Assembly: GCF_002160515.1 (NCBI RefSeq)
Contig: NZ_NFKS01000022.1
Coordinates: forward strand, 1 to 52,501
Reading direction: 5' to 3'
DNA: 52,501 nt
DNA from: Anaeromassilibacillus sp. An172
Lineage (GTDB): Bacteria; Bacillota; Clostridia; Oscillospirales; Acutalibacteraceae
Every line of letters begins with the position of its first letter. The first letter of the stretch is position 1. Positions 1-7,147 of this stretch are shown in pieces. The notes under the pieces are model-generated. The model made no database searches and had not been told where the DNA came from. It was given only the letters and a program-made list of their open reading frames with translations. Made by a program: the position numbers and the translations under genes.

Positions 1-72
1 TTGTATATAGAAAACCACTCGCTAGGCGAGTGGTTCAAAAGAAGGCGACAGCCGGTGATGTAGAAAATAAAA

Positions 73-129
73 CTCCTTTTGTTGTAAAATAAGCTTGCGG
101 TCTGGCAGCTGCAAGGACAACAAAAGGAG
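73..129 (+). promoter_or_regulatory. Shine-Dalgarno-masking leader stem of tnpA
   Basis: Bases 73-85 and 117-129 form a perfect 13-bp inverted repeat. The right arm contains most of the AAGGAGG ribosome site (124-130) of tnpA, so in RNA the stem would hide it. Translational repression by a leader stem-loop is established for IS200 tnpA; its operation here is inferred from pairing. A smaller nested stem lies in the loop. Confidence 0.65.
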
Positions 130-138
130 GACATTCAA

Positions 139-573
139 ATGAATGACATGAACATTTTATCACATACGAAATGGAATTGCAAATATCATATAGTGTTTGC
201 GCCGAAGTATAGAAGAAAAGTGTTCTATAAAGAAAAAAGAATAGAAGTAGGAAAAATATTAAGGCAATTATGTGAGTGGAAAAAAATAAAAATAATAGAA
301 GCAGAAGTATGCCCAGATCATGTACATATGTTGGTAGAGATACCGCCGAAAGTATCAATATCAAGTTTTATGGGATACTTAAAGGGAAAAAGTAGTTTAA
401 TGATATACGAAAAGTTTCCGGAATTAAAGTACAAATACAGAAATAGAGAATTTTGGTGTAGAGGATATTATGTAGATACAGCTGGAAAAAATGCAAAGAA
501 AATAGAGGAATATATAAAGCATCAGTTAGAAGAAGATAAGGCAGGAGAACAACTGACGATGCCTAATTTCTAA
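139..573 (+). CDS. tnpA: IS200-type HUH transposase TnpA
   Basis: The product has 144 residues, normal for TnpA of IS200/IS605 elements, which cut and rejoin single-stranded DNA ends through a 5'-phosphotyrosine link. The HUH metal motif is visible as His61-Val-His63 in CPDHVHMLVEIP. The likely catalytic tyrosine sits in GYYVDTAGKN near residues 110-111, followed by the C-terminal helix that swaps between subunits of the dimer. The ATG at 139 follows an AAGGAGG site; an in-frame ATG three codons later is possible. Hairpins flank the gene on both sides. Nothing looks degraded. Confidence 0.95.
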   Translation: MNDMNILSHTKWNCKYHIVFAPKYRRKVFYKEKRIEVGKILRQLCEWKKIKIIEAEVCPDHVHMLVEIPPKVSISSFMGYLKGKSSLMIYEKFPELKYKYRNREFWCRGYYVDTAGKNAKKIEEYIKHQLEEDKAGEQLTMPNF

Positions 574-677
574 AACTCGTTTACGAGTAGCAAGTAACAA
601 AATATGCAAATGTCAGATCGTACCAACGTGACGTGACACGTGGCTGGGAACAAAGGGTTATACCCGTCTATGAAATA

Positions 678-696
678 CCCCCGGCTTTGCCGGGGG
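678..696. repeat. Right-end hairpin of the IS200 element
   Basis: An 8-bp GC-rich stem (678-685 with 689-696) closes a TTT loop. In this family TnpA recognises subterminal hairpins of this kind. It could also act as a terminator for either strand, since AT-rich sequence follows. Confidence 0.6.
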
Positions 697-708
697 ATCA
701 TTATTTTA

Positions 709-1563
709 TTAAATGTTTTGATAAGGTTTTCTTAACTCTGCGTTCTCTTTCTCCCAGCGGTTTACTATATCCATAAGCGGTTTATCAAGATAGGAGAGAG
801 CTTTCTCTTTAATCCAATCCGGAATACCGTATGCGGCTTCTGCTATGCTTCCGGTTATAGCGGCAACTGTGTCGCTGTCGCCGCCTATAGATATGGCGTT
901 TCTTATGGCGTCCTCAAAGTCACTGCTCTCCAGAAAAGCTATTATTGCCTGAGGAACGGAACCCTGACAGGTAACGTCAAAGTCGTAGCCCGGTCGGATT
1001 TCGTCGAGGGTCTGAGAAAGATTGTAGCCGTATTTTTTCTCGATATGCTCTTTGACAGCCTTTTTGCAGTCATCAATGGTATTTGCATCTTTCTTTCGGT
1101 AGTAACGGCAAAGGAAAATTGCGTCTGCGGTTGCCATTGCTCCCTTTATGCCCTCAGGATGATTGTGTGTCACTTCGGAGGAAAGCTTTGCAATATCTTC
1201 AACCTCCTCCGGAATTTTTCCGGTTTTATCATAATAATCACAGTCCGTTATCCAGCCGCAGGGTGAAACACGCATTGCGGAACCGTTGCCGAAGCTGTTG
1301 TAAGGCTCACGTGTATCGGAAATAAGCCATGAAGTGAATTTTCCGCCGTAGCCTGCGCCGGGATACATTCTGCCGTATTTTTTCATAGCGTCGATAAAGT
1401 TATCACGCTTGCCGCCCTCCATGATTGCCTCAGCCACAGCGCAGGTCATAACCGTATCGTCTGTGAAAAAGCAGTCATCCTGAAAAAGCGGAAAATCCTT
1501 TGTTTTGATATTGTCCCACTCATAGATTGAACCTACAATATCTCCAACGATTGCTCCTATCAT
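709..1563 (-). CDS. ADP-ribosylglycohydrolase family protein (DraG/ARH fold)
   Basis: The 284-residue product fits the length of this cytosolic hydrolase family, which removes ADP-ribose from proteins or small molecules using a binuclear Mg site. The N-terminal GDIVGSIYEW segment and FTDDTVMTCAVAEA carry metal ligands. GNGSAMRVSP and the C-terminal GGDSDTVAAITG are the other conserved blocks. Its ATG overlaps the stop of the upstream von Willebrand A gene by 4 bases, so the two are translationally coupled. With the macrodomain gene further upstream, the set points to ADP-ribose turnover. The substrate cannot be told, and no ADP-ribosyltransferase is visible nearby. Confidence 0.9.
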   Translation of the reverse strand: MIGAIVGDIVGSIYEWDNIKTKDFPLFQDDCFFTDDTVMTCAVAEAIMEGGKRDNFIDAMKKYGRMYPGAGYGGKFTSWLISDTREPYNSFGNGSAMRVSPCGWITDCDYYDKTGKIPEEVEDIAKLSSEVTHNHPEGIKGAMATADAIFLCRYYRKKDANTIDDCKKAVKEHIEKKYGYNLSQTLDEIRPGYDFDVTCQGSVPQAIIAFLESSDFEDAIRNAISIGGDSDTVAAITGSIAEAAYGIPDWIKEKALSYLDKPLMDIVNRWEKENAELRKPYQNI

Positions 1564-2213
1564 CTGCCTTTACCTCTCTTTCTCATGTCTTTTCTTATTC
1601 TGTCTAAGTGGCTCTGGGAAACAACACCGCATACACGGTACTCTGATACGGTATTTGATATTGTCTCGTAATTAAGCCTTGTGCCCTGTTTGTCGGGAAC
1701 ATAGTCCACCGCACGGTCTGCGCTTATACCGAATCTTCCTGCTGTTTCCACTGCGTCGATGTTAGCTCCCAGGAATATAAACTCCCAGCCGTATTTCTCT
1801 TTTTGAAGATTTACCATCTCTTTAACCTGTGAGACGTTATAAAAACGGCTGGCGTTTTCCATACCGTCTGTGATAATCACAAACATAACCTTTTCCGCAC
1901 GGTAATCCTCGGCTGTGTTTTTCTGTACAGCTGTGATTTTCTCAATGGTTTTTCCCATAGCGTCCAGCAATGCGGTACAGCCGCCCACTGTATATTCTTT
2001 TTCAGTGATTGGGCTTACTGCACGTATGTCTATGCGGTCGTGGAGAAGCTGGTAATATGTGTCGAAAAGCACTGTTGTGATAACACAGCTTCCGTCAATC
2101 TCTTTCTGCTTTTCCAGCATAGAGTTGAAACCGCCTATTGTATCGTTCTCAAGTCCGTGCATAGATCCGCTTTTATCAAGTATAAATACAAGTTCTGTCA
2201 AATTCTTTTTCAT
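1560..2213 (-). CDS. von Willebrand factor type A domain protein
   Basis: This is a 217-residue stand-alone VWA domain with no signal peptide or membrane segment, so it is probably cytoplasmic. The metal-ion adhesion site is complete: DKSGSM at residues 13-18 gives DxSxS, GGCTALLDAM carries the threonine, and ITDGMEN the later aspartate. VWA domains of this type usually organise protein partners or chaperone-like complexes. The gene sits between the macrodomain gene upstream and the ADP-ribosylglycohydrolase downstream, which it overlaps by 4 bases. A purine-rich ribosome site precedes the ATG. Its role beside two ADP-ribose proteins is not known to me. Confidence 0.85.
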   Translation of the reverse strand: MKKNLTELVFILDKSGSMHGLENDTIGGFNSMLEKQKEIDGSCVITTVLFDTYYQLLHDRIDIRAVSPITEKEYTVGGCTALLDAMGKTIEKITAVQKNTAEDYRAEKVMFVIITDGMENASRFYNVSQVKEMVNLQKEKYGWEFIFLGANIDAVETAGRFGISADRAVDYVPDKQGTRLNYETISNTVSEYRVCGVVSQSHLDRIRKDMRKRGKGR

Positions 2214-2271
2214 ATTGAAGTCCCCCTTTGTTTTCTGTGTCTATATAATACAGGATAGGGACTTCCTTTTG

Positions 2272-2288
2272 GTCGCTTTCAAAGCGAC
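2272..2288. terminator. Short palindromic hairpin between macrodomain and VWA genes
   Basis: Two perfect 8-bp arms (2272-2279 and 2281-2288) are separated by one base, just after the macrodomain stop codon. On the minus strand there is no long T run, so it is more likely an RNA-processing or attenuating hairpin than a strong terminator. Confidence 0.35.
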
Positions 2289-2293
2289 ATCAT

Positions 2294-3304
2294 TTAGTTT
2301 CCGCCCAGAAGGGGCTGGTCGTATGTAAACAGAACCTGGTTTATCTCAAATATATCATATATTTTGTTGATAATAAAATATTCCACAATTACATCGAATT
2401 TCTGACTGTGGGAAAGGGCATAGCCGGCTCTCTCCAGCAGGTCGTCGGTTTCTCTCAGTGAAAGCTCCAAGGCTATAGCCAAAGCTAAAATTGTGCGCTT
2501 GCTGGGCATATATCCGTTTCCTGTGCGAATTTTTGAAAAGAGCTTGCGGGAAATATTGGCTTTTTTGTAGACCTCAGCGTCGGTCTTTCCTTTTTTGTCA
2601 ATAAGACTTAGCAAAGTGATATTGAAAGGTACGTCCATTTCCATAAGCATATCGTCCAGTCTTTTTGGGGCGGCAGCAGGCATAAGAGCGGAAAATGTCG
2701 GTGGGTTTTGCTCTCTGTATATAGCTTTGCTCTCTGTATCCAGCAGTCTTCTTCGCTCTTGATGATGTGCATCAGCATATTTTTGGTCGATATAGCTTTT
2801 AACATCACCTAAAAGCTTTTTGCTCACATTGAAGGATGATTTGTCGAATACGGCAAGATAAACATCCATGTCGTGGTCATTGAGAAAATCTTTAATAGCC
2901 GATACAGCCACCTTTAAAGCCTCGTCCTTTGGATATCCGTAAATACCGCTTGAGATAAGGGGAAAGGCGATACTTTCACAGTTGTTTTCCAAAGCGAGTT
3001 TTAATGACTCAGTGTAAGCCGAACGGAGAAGCTCTTCGCTTTTCTTCTTGTGCCAGCGGCTGTATACAGGCCCTGCAGCGTGGATTATAAACTTGGCAGG
3101 AAGATTAAAACCGGGAGTGACAGCGGCTTTTCCTGTTTCTATAGGGGAAAGCTTATTACATGCCGCCTGAAGCTGAGCTGCACCGGCAGCATTAAAAATA
3201 GCTCCGCAAACTCCTCCGCCCATTAAAAGCTCTGTATTTGCGGCGTTGACAATAGCGTCAACCTGCATATGTGTTATATCCTGTCTGACAATAGTAAACG
3301 GCAT
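2294..3304 (-). CDS. Macrodomain protein with C-terminal HTH-like region
   Basis: Residues 1 to about 165 are a macrodomain of the O-acetyl-ADP-ribose deacetylase type: DAIVNAAN, the glycine loop MGGGVCGAIF and the phosphate loop ISSGIYGYP are all visible. Such proteins bind or hydrolyse ADP-ribose adducts. After a linker, residues about 210-295 resemble a Cro/CI-like helix-turn-helix (KANISRKLFSKIRTGNGYMPSKRTILALAIAL). The 336-residue length is about double a plain macrodomain. The fusion suggests a regulator that senses an ADP-ribose ligand, which is an inference. It is the first gene of a minus-strand set with the VWA and ADP-ribosylglycohydrolase genes. Confidence 0.88.
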   Translation of the reverse strand: MPFTIVRQDITHMQVDAIVNAANTELLMGGGVCGAIFNAAGAAQLQAACNKLSPIETGKAAVTPGFNLPAKFIIHAAGPVYSRWHKKKSEELLRSAYTESLKLALENNCESIAFPLISSGIYGYPKDEALKVAVSAIKDFLNDHDMDVYLAVFDKSSFNVSKKLLGDVKSYIDQKYADAHHQERRRLLDTESKAIYREQNPPTFSALMPAAAPKRLDDMLMEMDVPFNITLLSLIDKKGKTDAEVYKKANISRKLFSKIRTGNGYMPSKRTILALAIALELSLRETDDLLERAGYALSHSQKFDVIVEYFIINKIYDIFEINQVLFTYDQPLLGGN

Positions 3305-3353
3305 ACTTTAACCTCCCATAAATAATTGTAATTATTATACTTTATAGGTAATT

Positions 3354-3542
3354 TTAATTCTGCTTTAAATTTCCGGTAACGGATATAATGTTCATATATC
3401 TTCCGCTGTCAGCCTTTATCATATCTCTTTTTAAAGGAATGTCATTTGTTAACTCATCTAAAATTTTAAGAGAATTAGGACCCATCATGTTTTCAGAAAT
3501 AAAGTTTTTGTCGTATTTGTTTGTTTTAATATATTCGTTCAT
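3354..3542 (-). pseudogene. Remnant of a SAM-dependent methyltransferase
   Basis: About 30 residues from the ATG at 3542 (MNEYIKTNKYDKNF, then MMGPNSLKILDEL) look like the start of a class I SAM methyltransferase found in clostridia, where a glycine-rich SAM loop should follow directly. Instead the frame passes to GRYMNIISVTGNLKQ and stops at 62 residues, a tail resembling the end of such proteins. An in-frame internal deletion of most of the gene is my interpretation, from memory of the family. Upstream start codons in the same frame lack a better ribosome site. It has no catalytic core and is unlikely to be functional. Confidence 0.5.
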
Positions 3543-3663
3543 TTTTATCACCATATAACTAAAAAACCTCAAAAGTGCTGCTTTTATTTTACACCACTTT
3601 TGAGTTTTATACAACTATTGAGTTTGAATTATGTGCCTGTAAAAATTATCGTATACAATCAGT

Positions 3664-5577
3664 TTAAAAATAGCTGTCGTCTTCCATGGGCATTATAGAA
3701 ACGTATTCGCCGGTGTAGATATACGGATCTAAACCCCACTCCATCTTTAAAGACGGTGCCGCATCCAAAATAAAACCAATATCCTTTTTAATCAGCTTGA
3801 CCTGTTTTCCTGAAACATCTACAACCAATCCGTCCGCCACAGCATAGCCTGTACCCTCGAAAATTATTGAAAGTTCTTGGTCGGACATATTTCTGAAAGT
3901 CTCCAGGCGTACTTTTACAGATTCGCTGTCATTTGCTTCAATGGTTATAATTCCGGCGTTCCAGTCATTTCCGTTGATATACTGACCTATATATTCTTCA
4001 GAATTTCCGGAGCTTTCTGTATCCCACTTTGTATCAATAGGTTTCCAGTCAAAGTCCTCAACTGCTTCCTGATTGTTTGACTTTTCCGCAAGAGCAGAAT
4101 CTAAGTCGAAGGCTCCTTCGTATGTTTCTGACTCTACAGACAATGATACGCCGTCCTCTTTAATTTTATAAGTGTCAATTATATTAAGCTCGGCTCCTCC
4201 TGAACCAAATAGGAGCATGGTTCCGTCAGGGTAAATATATAACTGTGAGCGCTCGCCTAAGGAATATTCATCAATAAGCTTTTGTGGCTTGTTGTCTTTT
4301 GTGCCGTACACATCTACAACGTCTTTAAATTTAGAGCCGTAACCTATCAATAATTCGTCTGTTCCGTTTCCGTCTATATCGTAGTAATCGTAATAAAATC
4401 CTGTGAAATATGTTCCGTCATAACCGCCGTATTGATAATAATAATTCATCATAACATAGTTTATATTTGGAAATTCTGCGGTTTCATCATTAGGGTCAGC
4501 GCCCATTGCAAGGCTGTACTCATCAAGTATTGGTTTGTAAACCTCTTCCGGAGATAATTTTATTTCGTTTTCCGTTACTTCCTGAGTTTCCTGTGTAATC
4601 TGCTGAGTCTCCTGTGTGATTTGCTGTGTTTCCTGTTGTGGCTCTTCTTTCTGATTAAGCGCCACAATTCCTACAGTGGTTCCAATTATGACAGCGGTTG
4701 TAATACCGGCAATAATCTTTGCGGCGATACCTTTAGCGGCTGTTCCTCCCGCTGTTTTTACTGCGGGCTTGGTTGATGCTTTTAATACATTTTCTGTATT
4801 AGTTCCGCCGGCTCCTGAAACAGCAGTACACTCCTGCTGGATAGACTGCAAAACAGCAGTATTTGGGATTTCCATGGCTTGTGCATCCATATTTTTGAAG
4901 AGCAGCAGCAAGAATGGAAGCGGTGCAAGGCTGTAAAGTTTTGTACCTTTCTTTTCCAGCTCTTTTACCTGCATTTCTATTTTCTTTCTTCCGTAAGAAA
5001 GTCTGGATTTTACAGTGTTTTCGCTGATACAGAGTGTCTGAGCTATTTCCTTTACACTCATTTGTTCATAATAGAACATGCCGACTACAAGTCTCTGTTC
5101 ATCGCTTAAAGAGTCGAGAATTTCTTTTACAAGTCTTGTTGTTTCTTTTTGGTCGATTACTACCTCAGGCAGATTTTCTGTTCTGTCATCTTCAAATTCT
5201 ATAAAAGCGTCATCCTCTGTAGACATTGTTGAGAACATCACAGGTTTAGTTTTTCTGAGATAATCGACTGCACTGTTATGAGCTATTCGTTTTATCCAGG
5301 CTCTGAACTTGTCCGGGTCCTGTAATTGAGAAAGATTTTTAAAGCCCTTTACATAGGAATCCTGAACAATATCCAAAATAGTATCTTCCGATTTTATCAA
5401 TGCTTTTACGGTGAAATAAACATTGTTATATGTACGGTTATATAATTCCGTAATGGCGTTCTGATTTCCATTTTTAGCATTTTCAATCAAATTCAATGAA
5501 AAGCCCTGTGGTTCTCCGCACTTTGGACAGAGTTTTGAATCTGCCTCAAGTTTGGCACCGCATTTAAAGCATTTCAT
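3664..5577 (-). CDS. ECF-type sigma factor with zinc ribbon and membrane-anchored extracellular domain
   Basis: The 637-residue protein joins several parts. An N-terminal zinc ribbon has Cys3, Cys6, Cys17 and Cys20. Sigma-70 region 2 lies at about 35-100 and region 4 at about 150-205, with the HTH in VKEIAQTLCISENTVKSRL. A membrane segment follows near 285-310 (AAKIIAGITTAVIIGTTVGI). A linker carrying repeated QETQQIT units leads to a C-terminal domain with an EF-hand-like DIDGNGTDE motif. ECF sigma factors are normally under 220 residues, so here the sensor seems to be attached to the sigma itself. The lipoprotein gene lies 33 bases upstream on the same strand and is a likely partner. The signal and target promoters are unknown. 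Confidence 0.85.
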   Translation of the reverse strand: MKCFKCGAKLEADSKLCPKCGEPQGFSLNLIENAKNGNQNAITELYNRTYNNVYFTVKALIKSEDTILDIVQDSYVKGFKNLSQLQDPDKFRAWIKRIAHNSAVDYLRKTKPVMFSTMSTEDDAFIEFEDDRTENLPEVVIDQKETTRLVKEILDSLSDEQRLVVGMFYYEQMSVKEIAQTLCISENTVKSRLSYGRKKIEMQVKELEKKGTKLYSLAPLPFLLLLFKNMDAQAMEIPNTAVLQSIQQECTAVSGAGGTNTENVLKASTKPAVKTAGGTAAKGIAAKIIAGITTAVIIGTTVGIVALNQKEEPQQETQQITQETQQITQETQEVTENEIKLSPEEVYKPILDEYSLAMGADPNDETAEFPNINYVMMNYYYQYGGYDGTYFTGFYYDYYDIDGNGTDELLIGYGSKFKDVVDVYGTKDNKPQKLIDEYSLGERSQLYIYPDGTMLLFGSGGAELNIIDTYKIKEDGVSLSVESETYEGAFDLDSALAEKSNNQEAVEDFDWKPIDTKWDTESSGNSEEYIGQYINGNDWNAGIITIEANDSESVKVRLETFRNMSDQELSIIFEGTGYAVADGLVVDVSGKQVKLIKKDIGFILDAAPSLKMEWGLDPYIYTGEYVSIMPMEDDSYF

Positions 5578-5610
5578 ATTTTCCCCTCCTGAATTTAATG
5601 ATTAAGGATA

Positions 5611-6726
5611 TTATACACCATAATCAGCGTTTATGTCAGCTTCCATTTTCGATTTATCCTCATAAATTCCGCCGACCTCAAAGTATACACTATTATCTAC
5701 TAAATTACTGTTGGAATCGATTGTCAAATACTTTGCAACAATAAATCCGCTGGCACCTGTAAAAGTTTTTTCTGTTTGATTTTCAAAATATTCACGGCCC
5801 AACCAGTAATAAGAGCCTGTTGTGTCAACTGTAAAAGGAATGATTGTAAATTCTTTATTTGCGCTTTCATAAGTATCTTCTGATAAGGTGAAATTTGAAA
5901 AGGTTGTGCTGTCTGTGCTCATATCAAGCTCTGTTCCCTGACTGTCATGAAATCTTACACGTCTTTCTGTTTCTGCTGAAAATGCTTTTTCAAGTTTACT
6001 GATAAGCTCTGTTCTGTCCTCTTCATTGATTTGAGAAAGATTATCCACATAAGAGTTCAAACCTTCTACGGTAATTGTTTTCTCTGTTTCTTTTAAAATA
6101 TAGCCCTCATCTGCTGCTTCTTTGGGAAGCTCTGCGATAATTTTAATCTGATCTCCGTTTTTTATATCGAACTCTTTGTCCGCACGGTAGGTTATCAATG
6201 AATAGGGTTCGCCGGTGCATTTGTTTTGTATTTTCAATGCTGCATATGGGGAAGTGCCGGAATACTCTAAAATAACGCCGTTTTTGGTGTTAAAAATATC
6301 TTCAGAAAAAGCATCCACTTCAATGGGTTCCTTTAAACCATCTACTTTGAATGTTTTCTGACTTTCGGATACTGTTACTTTATTTTCTTTTGCAAATTCT
6401 TCGTCACAGGTTACACTTACAGTAACCTCATCGCCGTTTGAAAGACAGGTTTCCTTGTCGAGCTGATAAGATATAGTTGTTTCAAACTGTGATATCCATC
6501 CTATTTTTTCAAATTCGTCCATTGAAATTTGTCCGTCCGTATCTCCGGCTAAATCCTGTTCAAGCTTTACAGTATCAACATTGTATACAGCCTTTCCCTG
6601 TCCGTCTACACCTGAAAATACAACTGTCACATAATCCATCAAATCAATTTTAGTGTTTCCGCATCCTGCCAATCCTAAAATCATAATAACTGCTGCTGTT
6701 AAAAATAATATTTTTGTCTTTTTCAT
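5611..6726 (-). CDS. Secreted lipoprotein with repeated Ig-like modules
   Basis: The ATG at 6726 follows a good AGGAGG site and gives a lipoprotein signal peptide with lipobox LAGC (Cys22), so I prefer it over the longer upstream reading. The mature part (371 residues in all) shows two similar beta-rich modules, each with an NGD turn and a closing segment of the type TFKVDGL or TITVEGL. It should sit on the outer face of the membrane. The membrane-anchored sigma factor follows 33 bases downstream, so the two may form an envelope-sensing pair. I do not recognise a specific family. Confidence 0.8.
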   Translation of the reverse strand: MKKTKILFLTAAVIMILGLAGCGNTKIDLMDYVTVVFSGVDGQGKAVYNVDTVKLEQDLAGDTDGQISMDEFEKIGWISQFETTISYQLDKETCLSNGDEVTVSVTCDEEFAKENKVTVSESQKTFKVDGLKEPIEVDAFSEDIFNTKNGVILEYSGTSPYAALKIQNKCTGEPYSLITYRADKEFDIKNGDQIKIIAELPKEAADEGYILKETEKTITVEGLNSYVDNLSQINEEDRTELISKLEKAFSAETERRVRFHDSQGTELDMSTDSTTFSNFTLSEDTYESANKEFTIIPFTVDTTGSYYWLGREYFENQTEKTFTGASGFIVAKYLTIDSNSNLVDNSVYFEVGGIYEDKSKMEADINADYGV

Positions 6727-6822
6727 TTTCTGTTCCTCCTGATTATTTAAAATAAGATTAAAATTTGCCGGCAATATTAAAAAGGTGTTTGTTAAATTTA
6801 CAGCAACTGAAATCACGCTGTG

Positions 6823-6990
6823 TTAATGCTTACCGGACGTATTATTTTTTTCTTTTTTGGGCTTTTGATTTTCAGAATTCGTAAATAATATACTTAAAAT
6901 TCTTTCCAAAAGCCATTTAGCCGTTATCGGGTCAAGCTGTTTTTCTTCTATAAAACCTTCAAATAGTCTGTAAAAATCATCTGTACCCAC
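6823..6990 (-). CDS. Small acidic protein of 55 residues upstream of the sigma/lipoprotein pair
   Basis: A GTG at 6990, preceded by AGAGGTGAT at suitable spacing, opens a 55-residue frame: MGTDDFYRLFEGFIEEKQLD, then a helical WLLERILSILF segment and a lysine/asparagine-rich tail. The frame ends 96 bases before the lipoprotein start on the same strand. The ribosome site and the position at the head of the set support a real gene. The function is unknown. It could be a small regulator of the downstream sigma factor, but nothing shows that directly. Confidence 0.55.
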   Translation of the reverse strand: MGTDDFYRLFEGFIEEKQLDPITAKWLLERILSILFTNSENQKPKKEKNNTSGKH

Positions 6991-7057
6991 CTTTCATCAC
7001 CTCTTTTTACTTCATAGACGTAAAAAATGTGGGTTAGGTTTTAAAAAATAAAAAAAT

Positions 7058-7108
7058 TTAAAAAAGACAGATATATCAATTAGTTAATATAACTGATATA
7101 TCTGTCTT
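7058..7108 (-). terminator. Intrinsic terminator after the LuxR-type regulator
   Basis: A perfect 15-bp stem (7064-7078 with 7094-7108) is followed on the minus strand by a run of T (complement of the A run at 7058-7065). It lies 40 bases past the stop of the regulator gene. A-rich sequence on the other side means it may work in both directions. Confidence 0.85.
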
Positions 7109-7147
7109 AAAATGTTTTTTCTTTTATTGTTAATCTGATTAGCTCTG

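Larger units (their letters stand above)
1..700 (+). mobile_element. IS200/IS605-family insertion element (IS200 type, tnpA only)
   Basis: A single small HUH transposase gene lies between subterminal hairpins, which is the layout of IS200-type elements. The left hairpin has perfect 10-bp arms at 13-22 and 26-35. A short hairpin follows the gene (575-588), and a GC-rich 8-bp hairpin with a TTT loop at 678-696 is the likely right end. No tnpB accompanies it. This family moves as single-stranded DNA and makes no target duplication, so exact ends cannot be fixed from this copy alone. The open reading frame and hairpins are intact, so it may be active. The right end abuts the stop of the ADP-ribosylglycohydrolase gene without disrupting it. 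Confidence 0.85.
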
